Origin: an uncultured Lachnospiraceae bacterium
Lineage (GTDB): Bacteria > Bacillota > Clostridia > Lachnospirales > Lachnospiraceae
Length of the DNA: 42,532 nt
Assembly: GCA_910585555.1 (NCBI GenBank)
Contig: CAJUFU010000024.1
Location: forward strand, 1 to 42,532
Reading direction: 5' to 3'
Part shown: one piece after another, positions 17,255 through 25,762 of the stretch
How positions within the stretch are numbered: the first letter of the stretch is position 1
Layout of the letters: each line of letters begins with the position of its first letter
Notes under the pieces: generated by a model
The model's input: the letters and a program-made list of their open reading frames with translations, nothing else
What the model was told of the DNA's origin: nothing
Database searches by the model: none
Position numbers and translations under genes: made by a program

Positions 17255-17321
17255 GTCGTTTGCGTAAAAAACGCGTCGTTTCTGCAACAGGTATGTTATT
17301 TTTATTGCCGTATGGTATAAG
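17255..17321 (+). promoter_or_regulatory. Candidate LytTR direct repeat and promoter
   Basis: GTCGTTT occurs at 17255-17261 and 17275-17281, 20 bases apart, close to the two-turn spacing of LytTR direct repeats. A TG-preceded -10, TATAAG (17316-17321), follows. The matching -35 position (17293-17298, ATGTTA) is poor, as expected of an activated promoter, and lies about 11 bases beyond the second repeat. A small GCGT/ACGC hairpin sits between the repeats. Confidence 0.4.
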
Positions 17322-17433
17322 ATTGAATAAATTCTTTAAAGAGCAATTTAGTTCAACTGACTGAACAAGTTCAGCCGGAATTTATGCAGAAGCATCACAA
17401 ATCATAATGGCGCAGAAATGGGGAAAGTGAATC

Positions 17434-18873
17434 ATGAGAAAAATGAAAATGGCAATGGCTGTGGGAGCAGCTGTGTTTGTACTTTCAGCGTGCGGACAGA
17501 CTAAGGAACCGGAAGAGACGCGGACAAACGAAACGGCCAGTGCGGAAGAAGTCCGTGACAGTGCGGATGAGGTTCAGGAAATACGAAATGATGAGATTAC
17601 GGAAATAGACAAAGGGAAACCGGCAGAAGATGAAGCGGAGGAGAAGCCAGTAATCAGTAATGATGATGTGTGGGCAAGCTTGGTTGGAGAATATGATTAT
17701 TTGTCGGATGGTGGAAACGGTAAATTAATGATTCATAAAACGCCCTATGGTTATGGCATTTCCGATTATGAAACAGAAGTTTCCTATCGTTTCTTAACGG
17801 ATTCGTCTGCTATAGAAAGCATGGAAGGTAATAAAATTTATATAAAGTATCCTGAACAGGTATTTTCTGACGGAGAGGCAGTTTTTGGGTATTATATTCT
17901 GGAATATGACACGGATGGAATAGATGTATATTACGGAAAAACATCATTTGAAGCGGCTGGATTTCTATATCATGCCACAAAGAAAACAGAAACGGGCGTA
18001 TATGAGTATGAGGGCGAATATCTGGATTATGGCGTGAATGCGCCGGCGTTGGAGATAAAGAAAAACAGTGACGGGACTTACCGGATTCTGATTGATCTAT
18101 ATAGGTTATATTTGTTGGATGACGGTGTTGGAAAGGAAACACAAGATGGATTAGAATTTACGGCAACGGGTCCTGGTAGTGGTGGAAAGGTGAAGGGTCT
18201 CATCACATTGGATGGAAATGTCGCAACGATAACTATTTTTGGTCAGGAATGGCTTGATTTTGCCGGATTGAGTGAATATAGATTTTATAAAACATCGGAT
18301 GTGCCGAATGTGTATGATGGTTCTGCCGATGCAGTGAAACAAACGACAGCAGAAGAGCTGTTAGATTTATTTATCAATGGTTCCATAAGTGCGGTTGATT
18401 CCACAGATTCCACCAGGACATTTTATATTACGGATCTCAATATGGATTCTGAAGAATGGGACTCGTATTCTGTTGGAGAGAAAGTCGATCTTGACAATGA
18501 CGGGGAAAACGAACTGGTTATCAACGGTCCTTATGGTGGAATATACCTTGATGCGCGCGATAACCAGGTATATGAATTTGCTGTAGCAGAAGGCACTGCC
18601 CTTGTCCTTTCTTATACTTATTATAATGGAGCTGTATGGATTATGTATAGCAACAGGTCGAGTGCAGGATTTGAATTTTACCATATGGAAAAATTTGAAG
18701 GGGCCGATAATTTAGCTGCAGAAATGAATTTTGGTGAAGAACTTGTTGACTTCGATAATGCGGAAGCCGGAATAAAATATACATGGAATGGGGATGAGGT
18801 TTCGTATGATGAATATGCGGCATTGTGCAGCAAAATTTTTGCTGCGGAAGTAAGTACAAGAAGTGGATTATAA
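17434..18873 (+). CDS. Large lipoprotein of unknown function
   Basis: 479 residues. The signal peptide starts MRKMKMAMAVGAAVFVL and ends in lipobox LSAC. A charged Glu-rich linker (25-70) follows, then a beta-rich body with two similar lipocalin-like stretches (about 78-180 and 185-290). A C-terminal part includes VDLDNDGENELVI (residues 352-364), a D-x-D-x-D-G motif of the kind that binds calcium in FG-GAP and VCBS proteins. I do not recognise the family as a whole. It stands alone between the LytTR regulator and the VTC operon and is a plausible target of that regulator. It is anchored on the outer face of the membrane. Confidence 0.75.
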   Translation: MRKMKMAMAVGAAVFVLSACGQTKEPEETRTNETASAEEVRDSADEVQEIRNDEITEIDKGKPAEDEAEEKPVISNDDVWASLVGEYDYLSDGGNGKLMIHKTPYGYGISDYETEVSYRFLTDSSAIESMEGNKIYIKYPEQVFSDGEAVFGYYILEYDTDGIDVYYGKTSFEAAGFLYHATKKTETGVYEYEGEYLDYGVNAPALEIKKNSDGTYRILIDLYRLYLLDDGVGKETQDGLEFTATGPGSGGKVKGLITLDGNVATITIFGQEWLDFAGLSEYRFYKTSDVPNVYDGSADAVKQTTAEELLDLFINGSISAVDSTDSTRTFYITDLNMDSEEWDSYSVGEKVDLDNDGENELVINGPYGGIYLDARDNQVYEFAVAEGTALVLSYTYYNGAVWIMYSNRSSAGFEFYHMEKFEGADNLAAEMNFGEELVDFDNAEAGIKYTWNGDEVSYDEYAALCSKIFAAEVSTRSGL

Positions 18874-18929
18874 AATAATTACGTCTATTCCGTAAATTAT
18901 AAAAACGATAACATCATTAAAGCATACAA

Positions 18930-18975
18930 AAATCTGGGAAGACTCCAAAATTCAGTGGAGGATTTCCGGATTTTT
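18930..18975 (+). terminator. Terminator after the lipoprotein gene
   Basis: Long stem AAATCTGGGAA..CTCC with GGAG..TTTCCGGATTT (two internal mismatches, several G-U pairs), loop of 10 bases, then TT. Confidence 0.6.
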
Positions 18976-19106
18976 CTGTATATTTCTTATTTATATTTGA
19001 TATTACGTGCTCAAGAAAAAGACACAGATGATTTCAAGTACATTTGAGGAATCCCCTATATAGTTATAGCAAGCAGAGACTGAAAGTGCGGAAAGGAGTG
19101 AATAGT

Positions 19107-19799
19107 ATGCACCAGCAACAGGGTTTCCGGCATGAGTTGAAATACAGGATTGGTTATTTGCAGTATTTGGAATTAGGAAGCCGTCTGAGAGCAGTTATGC
19201 ACAGTGATTCTCACGCGGGTACAGAGGGGAAATACCTGATACGGAGTATTTATTTTGACAATTACAAGGATAAGGCACTGTGGCAAAAAGCGGAGGGCGT
19301 TCCCATACGGGAAAAATTCAGAGTCAGATATTATAACGATGATTTTTCCTATATTACGTTGGAAAAAAAGGTTAAGAATAATGCTCTTTGCATGAAATCA
19401 GACGCAGAGATTACGAAAGAAGAGTGTCAGAATCTGCTGGAAGGCAGGCTGAAATGGATGCGGGGCCATCCGTCGCAGCTGGTACAGGAATTGTATGCGA
19501 AAATGCATTATCAGCTACTGTATCCCAGGGTGTTGGTATCCTACATAAGAGAGCCTTATGTATACGATGCCGGCAATGTAAGGGTTACCTTTGATTCTGA
19601 TATTCGCACGACCCTTTATCACAGGCATTTTTTGGAAGAGAAGGTGGCGGATATCAGCACTGCGGACCAGCCTTGGGATATGATATTGGAGGTAAAATAC
19701 GATGCGTTTCTTCCAACGATTATCAGGGATATTTTGCAGACAAATACAATACGCCAGCAGGCGTTTTCAAAATATGAAGCATGTCGAAGGTTTGGATAG
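19107..19799 (+). CDS. VTC-domain polyphosphate polymerase-like protein
   Basis: 230 residues, soluble. It has the tunnel-fold motifs of the VTC domain (catalytic domain of yeast Vtc4): RHELKYRI (residues 8-15), IRSIYFDNYKD, REKFRVRYY, the LEKKVK strand with its basic residues, a C-terminal acidic VKYDAFLP strand, and SKYEACR. Family enzymes make polyphosphate from ATP on a ring of Lys and Arg residues. The start is ATG at 19107 with GAAAGGAG upstream; an in-frame ATG at 19044 has no site. It is the first gene of a three-gene unit with a DUF4956 membrane protein and a CotH-like kinase, an arrangement recurrent in Firmicutes. The polymerase activity is inferred from the fold. Confidence 0.88.
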   Translation: MHQQQGFRHELKYRIGYLQYLELGSRLRAVMHSDSHAGTEGKYLIRSIYFDNYKDKALWQKAEGVPIREKFRVRYYNDDFSYITLEKKVKNNALCMKSDAEITKEECQNLLEGRLKWMRGHPSQLVQELYAKMHYQLLYPRVLVSYIREPYVYDAGNVRVTFDSDIRTTLYHRHFLEEKVADISTADQPWDMILEVKYDAFLPTIIRDILQTNTIRQQAFSKYEACRRFG

Positions 19800-19823
19800 A
19801 AAATACAGGGAGGATTGATGTAA

Positions 19824-20495
19824 ATGAGTTTTCATGATGTTTTCAAATCAAGTTTTATGGAGAGTGTAACGGAATTTTCGGTCATTGATATTTTGATTGG
19901 GATGTTGCTTGCACTGGTGATCGGGTTGTTTATTTTTGTGGTCTATAAGAAGACTTTTAACGGTGTGATGTATTCAAGCGGGTTTGCACTGTCTCTGGTG
20001 GGACTTTCCCTTGTGACGACGCTGGTTATTATGGCAGTGACTTCCAATGTGGTATTGTCTTTGGGGATGGTGGGCGCTCTTTCCATTGTCCGTTTCCGGG
20101 CGGCTATTAAGGAACCAATCGAAATTGTGTATTTATTCTGGTCCATTGCATCAGGTATTGTAATCGGGGCAGGTTTGATTCCGCTGGCAGTGATTGGCTC
20201 TGCAATCATTGGCATTATTTTGCTTCTTTTTGCCAATCGAAAAGTGCATGAGAATCCTTATATTTTGATTTTAAACTGTGTGGATGAGAGGTCTGAGGAA
20301 GAAGTGCTTGCCATGGCGCAAAAATCGGTGAAGAAGTTTATGGTAAAATCAAAAACGGTAAATGCCAGTGGTATTGAGCTGACAGCAGAAATCCGGCTTC
20401 GTGATGCGGCCACTTCTTTTGTCAACAGATTCCATGATATAGATGGGGTAAGTAATGTTACCCTTGTAAGTTATAATGGCGAGTACATGTCTTAG
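19824..20495 (+). CDS. DUF4956 membrane protein
   Basis: 223 residues. Three or four membrane segments at about 22-42, 53-75, 79-95 and 105-140 include the DUF4956 hallmark LSIVRFRAAIKEP (residues 88-100). A cytosolic C-terminal domain of about 75 residues follows. The family has no fixed function but is commonly encoded between VTC-domain and CotH genes, and it may guide polyphosphate across or to the membrane (inference). It starts 24 bases after the VTC gene and ends 11 bases before the CotH gene. Confidence 0.88.
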   Translation: MSFHDVFKSSFMESVTEFSVIDILIGMLLALVIGLFIFVVYKKTFNGVMYSSGFALSLVGLSLVTTLVIMAVTSNVVLSLGMVGALSIVRFRAAIKEPIEIVYLFWSIASGIVIGAGLIPLAVIGSAIIGIILLLFANRKVHENPYILILNCVDERSEEEVLAMAQKSVKKFMVKSKTVNASGIELTAEIRLRDAATSFVNRFHDIDGVSNVTLVSYNGEYMS

Positions 20496-20506
20496 AGGAG
20501 GATGTG

Positions 20507-22207
20507 ATGATTTCCCATAAGAACACAACAAAGGTTGTTGGCGTGGTGATGGTCATCTGTGTCTCGCTCTGTATTCTGGCTATGATATTTTCACAGAAAG
20601 TTGTGGAGGTGTTTGGTTCTTCAACGGTAGCGATGCAATATGAATCGGTATTATTTGATACAGATGAGCCAATACAGATTGCTATTCAGATGGAAGAAGA
20701 TGAATGGGAGGATATGCTTGACAAAGCCACTGCAGAGGAATACTATGCCTGCGATGTTGTCATTAACGGGCACGAGATTTGCAATGTGGGTATCCGGCCT
20801 AAGGGCAACACCAGTTTGTCTGCAATTGCCATGGATTCTGAGACGGACAGATTCAGCCTGAAACTGGAATTTGACCATTATGTGGAGGGACAGACCTGTT
20901 TTGGCCTGGACAAATTGATCTTAAATAATAACTACGCAGATGCCACGAACATGAAAGAAGCGGTGGTTTATGATATGTACCAGTATTTGGGTGTGGATGC
21001 TTCTTTGTACCATTATGCCAAAATATCGGTCAATGGGGAGTACTGGGGTGTGTATCTGGCATTGGAGGCCGTGGAGGAGAGTTTCTTACTGCGCAATTAT
21101 GGAACAGAGGATGGTGCCTTGTATAAGCCTGACAGTATGGATATGGGCGGCAGTTTTAAGGAAAATGAGTTTGGTGATAAAGAGTTTTCCGGCAGAGATG
21201 GGGAGCGGAAAACAAAGGAAAAGGGCTTTCCGGATGTAGATGAGAAAGAGGCAGAGGGCAAAGGATTTTCCGATGAAGATAAGGAGGAAAGGCCAGAAGG
21301 AAAAGGATTCCCCGACAGAAGTGAGATGGCAGAGGCCGATGTTAAGGAATTTCGCGGAGAGAACAGGCCCGGGCAGGGGAACGGAGAATTTGAAGGTGGG
21401 CCTCCAGGGCCGGGCGGCGGTTTCGGCATGGGAGGAAACGGTGCGGACTTAAATTATTCGGATGATGATCTTGACAGTTATTCCGCCATATGGGAGGGTG
21501 AGGTGACAGACACGGAAAAACAGGCTCGCCGAAGGGTGGTTACGGCTCTTAAAAATATCAGTGAGGGAACCGATTTAGAGAAATATATGGATGTGGATAA
21601 TCTATTAAAGTATATGGCCGTACATACATTTTCCGTGAACATGGACAGTCTCTCCGGGAATATGGCACATAACTATTATCTGTATGAGCACGACGGTATG
21701 CTGAATATCCTTCCATGGGATTACAATCTATCTTTTGGCGGAATGAATGCAGGGCCGGACAACGGCGCTTTAGAGGTGGTTAATGATGCGATTGATTCCC
21801 CGTTTCAGATGACCAAGTTCTTTGATGCGCTTTTAGAAGATGAGGATTACCTGGCAAGATATCATGCGTATCTTGAGCAGTTGACGAAAGAGTATGTTCT
21901 TGGAGGAAGGTTTGAAGAAGTCTTACAGCGCATTCGAGGGCAGATAGATGTACTGGTAGAAACAGATCCCACCGCGCTCTATTCTTATGAAGAGTACGAG
22001 GCAGGAGTCGAAATGCTCTGCCAGACAGTGATGCTGCGAGCCGAAAGCATCCAGGGACAGCTTGAAGGCACCATACCTTCAACAGATGAAGGCCAGAGGA
22101 TGGATTCTAAAAATCTGGTAGATGCATCGGCGATAGATCTCACTGTCATGGGGGTATTTGATATGGCGGGAGGGGGTCATGGTTCTTACGGACACAAATC
22201 CGATTAA
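20507..22207 (+). CDS. CotH-family kinase, membrane anchored
   Basis: 566 residues. A single N-terminal membrane segment (about 12-32) puts the rest outside the cell. The CotH domain is recognisable by RPKGNTS (residues 104-110), FGLDKLILNNNYADATNMKEAVVYDMY, the YWGVYLALEAVEE strand, and HDGMLNILPWDYNLSFGG with the metal-binding Asp. CotH proteins are Fam20C-like kinases that phosphorylate spore-coat proteins. An insert at about 220-320 is very rich in Lys, Glu, Asp and Gly and contains imperfect KGFPD/KGFSD repeats, then a Gly-Pro stretch. ATG at 20507 is chosen over GTG at 20504 because AGGAGG then lies 5 bases away. Confidence 0.88.
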   Translation: MISHKNTTKVVGVVMVICVSLCILAMIFSQKVVEVFGSSTVAMQYESVLFDTDEPIQIAIQMEEDEWEDMLDKATAEEYYACDVVINGHEICNVGIRPKGNTSLSAIAMDSETDRFSLKLEFDHYVEGQTCFGLDKLILNNNYADATNMKEAVVYDMYQYLGVDASLYHYAKISVNGEYWGVYLALEAVEESFLLRNYGTEDGALYKPDSMDMGGSFKENEFGDKEFSGRDGERKTKEKGFPDVDEKEAEGKGFSDEDKEERPEGKGFPDRSEMAEADVKEFRGENRPGQGNGEFEGGPPGPGGGFGMGGNGADLNYSDDDLDSYSAIWEGEVTDTEKQARRRVVTALKNISEGTDLEKYMDVDNLLKYMAVHTFSVNMDSLSGNMAHNYYLYEHDGMLNILPWDYNLSFGGMNAGPDNGALEVVNDAIDSPFQMTKFFDALLEDEDYLARYHAYLEQLTKEYVLGGRFEEVLQRIRGQIDVLVETDPTALYSYEEYEAGVEMLCQTVMLRAESIQGQLEGTIPSTDEGQRMDSKNLVDASAIDLTVMGVFDMAGGGHGSYGHKSD

Positions 22208-22222
22208 CCGTATTTTGTCATG

Positions 22223-22792
22223 CTACGCTGGCATGATAGAATACAGCAAAATGCCGCAGGCACCCGCGCCTGCCATAACATGAATGGGATTCACTTTCCA
22301 TTTTCTCAGAAGGAAGAGCCCGGCGCCCCAGATCAATACGGAAATATAATTTATATCATGTAAATCGGCAGGTAAAGATTTTTGTCCATAAAAGGACAAT
22401 ATGATCAGGGAAATACCTGCCGATGCAATCATGGCCACCACTGCAGGGCGCAATCCGGCCAGCACGCCCTGTACGATCGTCAGGCTGCGAAACCGATAGT
22501 AAATGTAGGCGAGTATCATAACGATGGTGCAGGATGGCAGGATACAGCCGAGCGTGGCGATGATGGCGCCGGGCAGTCCGGCGACCTGTATGCCCACAAA
22601 GGTTGCAGAATTGATGGCGATTGGGCCGGGCGTCATTTCCGCGATCGTCATGATATCAGCAAACTGTGTCATGGTCAGCCAGGGATGGGCGTCCACAACC
22701 TGATGTTCAATCAGCGGCATGGCGGCATATCCGCCTCCTATACTGAAAAGACCAATCTGAAAGAAGCTCCAAAACAGTTCCAGGTAAATCAT
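22223..22792 (-). CDS. Chromate transporter family protein, second half
   Basis: 189 residues, five or six membrane segments. It has the CHR signatures FSIGGGYAAMP (residues 14-24) and EMTPGPIAINSATFVG. The ATG at 22792 has GGAGG 7 bases upstream; an upstream in-frame ATG at 22885 lies inside the preceding gene and is rejected. It overlaps that gene by 4 bases (ATGA), so the two are translationally coupled. The two short CHR proteins together correspond to one long two-domain ChrA. Chromate export is the founding activity; the natural substrate in gut anaerobes is not established. Confidence 0.9.
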   Translation of the reverse strand: MIYLELFWSFFQIGLFSIGGGYAAMPLIEHQVVDAHPWLTMTQFADIMTIAEMTPGPIAINSATFVGIQVAGLPGAIIATLGCILPSCTIVMILAYIYYRFRSLTIVQGVLAGLRPAVVAMIASAGISLIILSFYGQKSLPADLHDINYISVLIWGAGLFLLRKWKVNPIHVMAGAGACGILLYSIMPA

Positions 22793-23370
22793 CTTGCACC
22801 TCCGCTTTTCTTGCTTTGATAAAGAGCGTCTGCAGCGCCCAAAATCCCACAAATGAAAATGATCAAAATAATATTTATCTCCCAAAATCGGACAGCAAAA
22901 AAGGAAGCCAGAAGGACCAGAACGGGAAGAAGCCGTTTTTGTTTCATAACGGTCTTTCCCATCGTCAGAACAACGTCGCAGATGACGGCGGCAACACCGG
23001 CAGTCATTCCCATCATTGCCATATTGACAATAACATTATCCCGGAATGCCTGGTAGAAAAGAGAAATAATCGAGATAATGATTAACGGGGGAAGGACGGT
23101 TCCTAGGACAGTCAGCAGGGCGCCGGGGATGCCGGCTACGTGATAGCCAATCAAAATAGAAGCATTTACGGCAATCGGGCCCGGTGAAGATTGAGCGATG
23201 GCTGTCAAATCCATCATTTCTTGTTCCTCTATCCAATGCAGTTCTTCCACAAACTTCTTGCGCATCAGGGGAATGATAACGAATCCCCCGCCAAAGGTGC
23301 AGGCGCTGAGTTTGAAGGTGGATAAAAATAATTGACGAAAGGTCTGCGTATTTTCTTTCAAGGCTTTCAT
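22789..23370 (-). CDS. Chromate transporter family protein, first half
   Basis: 193 residues, five or six membrane segments. The CHR signatures are FGGGFVIIPLM (residues 27-37) and AIAQSSPGPIAVNASILIGY. GGGAG is only 2 bases before the ATG, an unusually tight ribosome binding site. It is the first gene of the pair, divergent from the blaI-type gene at 23552. Confidence 0.9.
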   Translation of the reverse strand: MKALKENTQTFRQLFLSTFKLSACTFGGGFVIIPLMRKKFVEELHWIEEQEMMDLTAIAQSSPGPIAVNASILIGYHVAGIPGALLTVLGTVLPPLIIISIISLFYQAFRDNVIVNMAMMGMTAGVAAVICDVVLTMGKTVMKQKRLLPVLVLLASFFAVRFWEINIILIIFICGILGAADALYQSKKSGGAR

Positions 23371-23472
23371 TCTCCCGCTTTTTTACTCATAGTATAACAT
23401 TTGTCCAGCCATAGCAAAAGAGGAAGCGCAAAAGTGGGAGAGACAGGAAAGAACAAAAGAATACAGAAATGC

Positions 23473-23531
23473 TTGACAGAACGGTCTACAGACAGTAGAC
23501 TATTAACATAATAGGTCTACAAACAGTAGAA
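23473..23531 (+). promoter_or_regulatory. Promoter with two BlaI/MecI-type operators
   Basis: TTGACA (23473-23478), 17-base spacer, TAGACT (23496-23501). Operator 1 is GTCTAC-AGACA-GTAGAC (23484-23500), covering spacer and -10. Operator 2 is TCTAC-AAACA-GTAGA (23516-23530), just downstream of the expected start. Both fit the TACA-N-TGTA-like half sites of BlaI/MecI repressors, giving autoregulation. Confidence 0.85.
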
Positions 23532-23551
23532 TGGATAAGGAGTGAGCAGAT

Positions 23552-23917
23552 ATGGCCGAATATAGATTGGGAGAGATAGAGTCGCGTTTCGCCAATCTCA
23601 TCTGGGAGAATGAACCGTTATCTTCCGGAGAGCTGGCGAAGCTGTGCGAGAAGGAATTGCACTGGAAGAAGTCTACTACCTACACGATTCTCCACAGGGT
23701 CTGTGAAAGAGGACTGTTTCAGAACCGGAAAGGTGTGGTGACATCCCTTGTGGGCAGAGAGGAATTTTATGCCATGCAGAGTAAGCAGTTTGTGGAGGAG
23801 TCCTTTGGCGGCTCTCTGCCGAAGTTTTTGGCAGCTTTTGCCAGCCGCAGTAAATTGTCGGAGGAAGAGATCAGGCAACTGCAGGAGATTATAGACAGGA
23901 ATAAGGAAAGCCAGTGA
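23552..23917 (+). CDS. BlaI/MecI/CopY-family repressor
   Basis: 121 residues. The N-terminal winged helix includes LGEIESRFANLIWENEPLSS and the recognition region WKKSTTYTILHRVCERGLFQNRKG (residues 37-60). The C-terminal helices dimerise, and in this family they carry the site cut on induction. It is encoded just upstream of the M56 sensor protease, the usual partner that inactivates the repressor. The two operators in its own promoter show autoregulation. The regulated resistance gene, if any, is not in the window. Confidence 0.93.
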   Translation: MAEYRLGEIESRFANLIWENEPLSSGELAKLCEKELHWKKSTTYTILHRVCERGLFQNRKGVVTSLVGREEFYAMQSKQFVEESFGGSLPKFLAAFASRSKLSEEEIRQLQEIIDRNKESQ

Positions 23918-24001
23918 GAAGCAGAAGATATCGGCTGAAGCAGGGATGATAGGCAGTGGGCAGGCAGACAGGAAGTGGGAGTAATGTGTTAGGAGGAAGT
24001 T

Positions 24002-25762
24002 ATGGGGGAATGGATTGATGGATTTATCCGGGGTGTGAAAATGCTCTTTCAGATGGGGATGCAGGAGGAATTTGTTTATATTGGATATATAGGCGGCGGT
24101 GACAAAATGTTTCTGGAAGTGCTGTACCGCAGTATGACGGCAGGCGGAATTGTTTTGGCGGTACTTTTGCTGCGACTTCTCATGCAAAAAATGCCGAAAA
24201 TATATAGCTATCTTCTGTGGGGACTTGTGCTGTACCGGTTATTGTGTCCGTTTACGTTTGTGTCGCCGGTTTCATTTTGGGAAATGTTTGACAGAATGGA
24301 GAAAAGCCCCATACAGTCTGTAGAGGGCGGGGATTTGCTGGAGGTACAAACAGGGGAAGCGCCGCAGAGCAAGCAGGATGTATCGACCGGCCCGGTGTCT
24401 GCCTATGCCGGTGTGGGGCATGAGAACATTTATCTGTCAGGCAGCATACGCACCGTTTTGCGGGCAGCAAGCAGGGGCTGGATAGCGGGCATCGCCGGGA
24501 TGCTGCTATATGGAATCATAAGTCTGATTTGGTTAAGACGAAGACTGGTAGGAGCGGTGAAGGTACGAGACAATGTCTATATGGCGGATTACGCGCAAAC
24601 ACCTTTTGTGATGGGGATGATACGTCCAAGAGTCTATCTGCCTTCTTCTTTGAAGCAAGAGGAGTGGGAATATATTATTCTGCATGAGAAGATTCATATC
24701 AGAAGGGGAGATCATATCCTGCGGGTTCTGGCTTTTCTGGCACTGGCAGTTTACTGGTTTTGTCCGCTTGTCTGGGTTGCTTTTTATCTGTCCGGCAAAG
24801 ACATGGAAATGTCCTGTGATGAAGCGGTCATAAGGAAGACAAGGAAAGATATCCGGGCAGAGTATTGCGCCTCCTTACTGCATCTGTCAACGGGCAGGCG
24901 GCTGCCGGGCGCAGCGCCGTTAACTTTTGGGGAGAATGGTGTGAAGAGACGGATTGAAAATGTTATGGGTTTTCGGAAACCGAAGCCGGTTGTGGTTTTG
25001 ACAGCGCTGGCGGCGGTCATCGTGGCAGCAGCCATACTTGGAACGGACCCTATGCCGACGCAGGCCCAGGCAAAGAAGATATGGCAGGCAGCAGATATCT
25101 GGGCGCAGGCTGTTTGCGACAGGGACGGCAATCAGATTGCGGCACTTTGTACGGAAGAGAAAAAGGAAGAGTTAATCAGCGAGGAATTGTTGAACGGGGA
25201 AGAGGGAACTTATGGCTTTGGATGGTCCAGCCCCTGGCCCTTGGATGCACAGAAAGATTATCGGATTACAGCGTGCAGTCCACAGCAAACGGTGATTCTA
25301 TATTACGCCTGGACCTCTGACCCGCATGTGACGGTATGGGAGGAAAGTTTGTCCTGGCAGCTTACGGACGCCGGCTATCTGGTTGCGGAGAATCATATAC
25401 GTTATCTGAGCAATCTGTCTGAAATAGACAGTTATGGAAGGGCTTATGGTGCGGGGATAAATGGTACACCTGTTGACTATCTGACCAATGGTGCAGGAGA
25501 GGTGTTAAATGAGAATGCCCGGCGAAACAAAGATGCAGGAAGATATTATCAGGAATTGTTTACGCCCCAGACAGCGGCCAGAGATCTGCTGAATATATCA
25601 GAGGAGGAAGAAAAAGTGGCGGTGCGTGAAACAGGCACAAGGGCGGATGGGAGTGTAACAGTGTCCATTGATTTTCTGGATACCAGGACAAGCGTGGAAG
25701 TAAGGATGATACAACCCTATGGAACCGACGGCATCTGGATACCACAGGATAAAACGGACTAG
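24002..25762 (+). CDS. M56 (BlaR1/MecR1-like) membrane metalloprotease
   Basis: 586 residues. Membrane segments lie at about 42-62, 66-86, 155-178 and 240-262. The zinc-protease HExxH (HEKIH, residues 228-232) lies in the cytoplasmic loop, with the third ligand E274 in MSCDEAVI. After a last membrane segment (about 330-345) the C-terminal 235 residues form an extracellular domain that is not the penicillin-binding sensor of true BlaR1, so the inducer is probably different. The start at 24002 has AGGAGG 6 bases upstream; homologues more often begin at the later ATG 24107 (MFLEVLYRS), which has only a weak site. The stop overlaps the convergent AraC stop within CTAG. Confidence 0.88.
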   Translation: MGEWIDGFIRGVKMLFQMGMQEEFVYIGYIGGGDKMFLEVLYRSMTAGGIVLAVLLLRLLMQKMPKIYSYLLWGLVLYRLLCPFTFVSPVSFWEMFDRMEKSPIQSVEGGDLLEVQTGEAPQSKQDVSTGPVSAYAGVGHENIYLSGSIRTVLRAASRGWIAGIAGMLLYGIISLIWLRRRLVGAVKVRDNVYMADYAQTPFVMGMIRPRVYLPSSLKQEEWEYIILHEKIHIRRGDHILRVLAFLALAVYWFCPLVWVAFYLSGKDMEMSCDEAVIRKTRKDIRAEYCASLLHLSTGRRLPGAAPLTFGENGVKRRIENVMGFRKPKPVVVLTALAAVIVAAAILGTDPMPTQAQAKKIWQAADIWAQAVCDRDGNQIAALCTEEKKEELISEELLNGEEGTYGFGWSSPWPLDAQKDYRITACSPQQTVILYYAWTSDPHVTVWEESLSWQLTDAGYLVAENHIRYLSNLSEIDSYGRAYGAGINGTPVDYLTNGAGEVLNENARRNKDAGRYYQELFTPQTAARDLLNISEEEEKVAVRETGTRADGSVTVSIDFLDTRTSVEVRMIQPYGTDGIWIPQDKTD

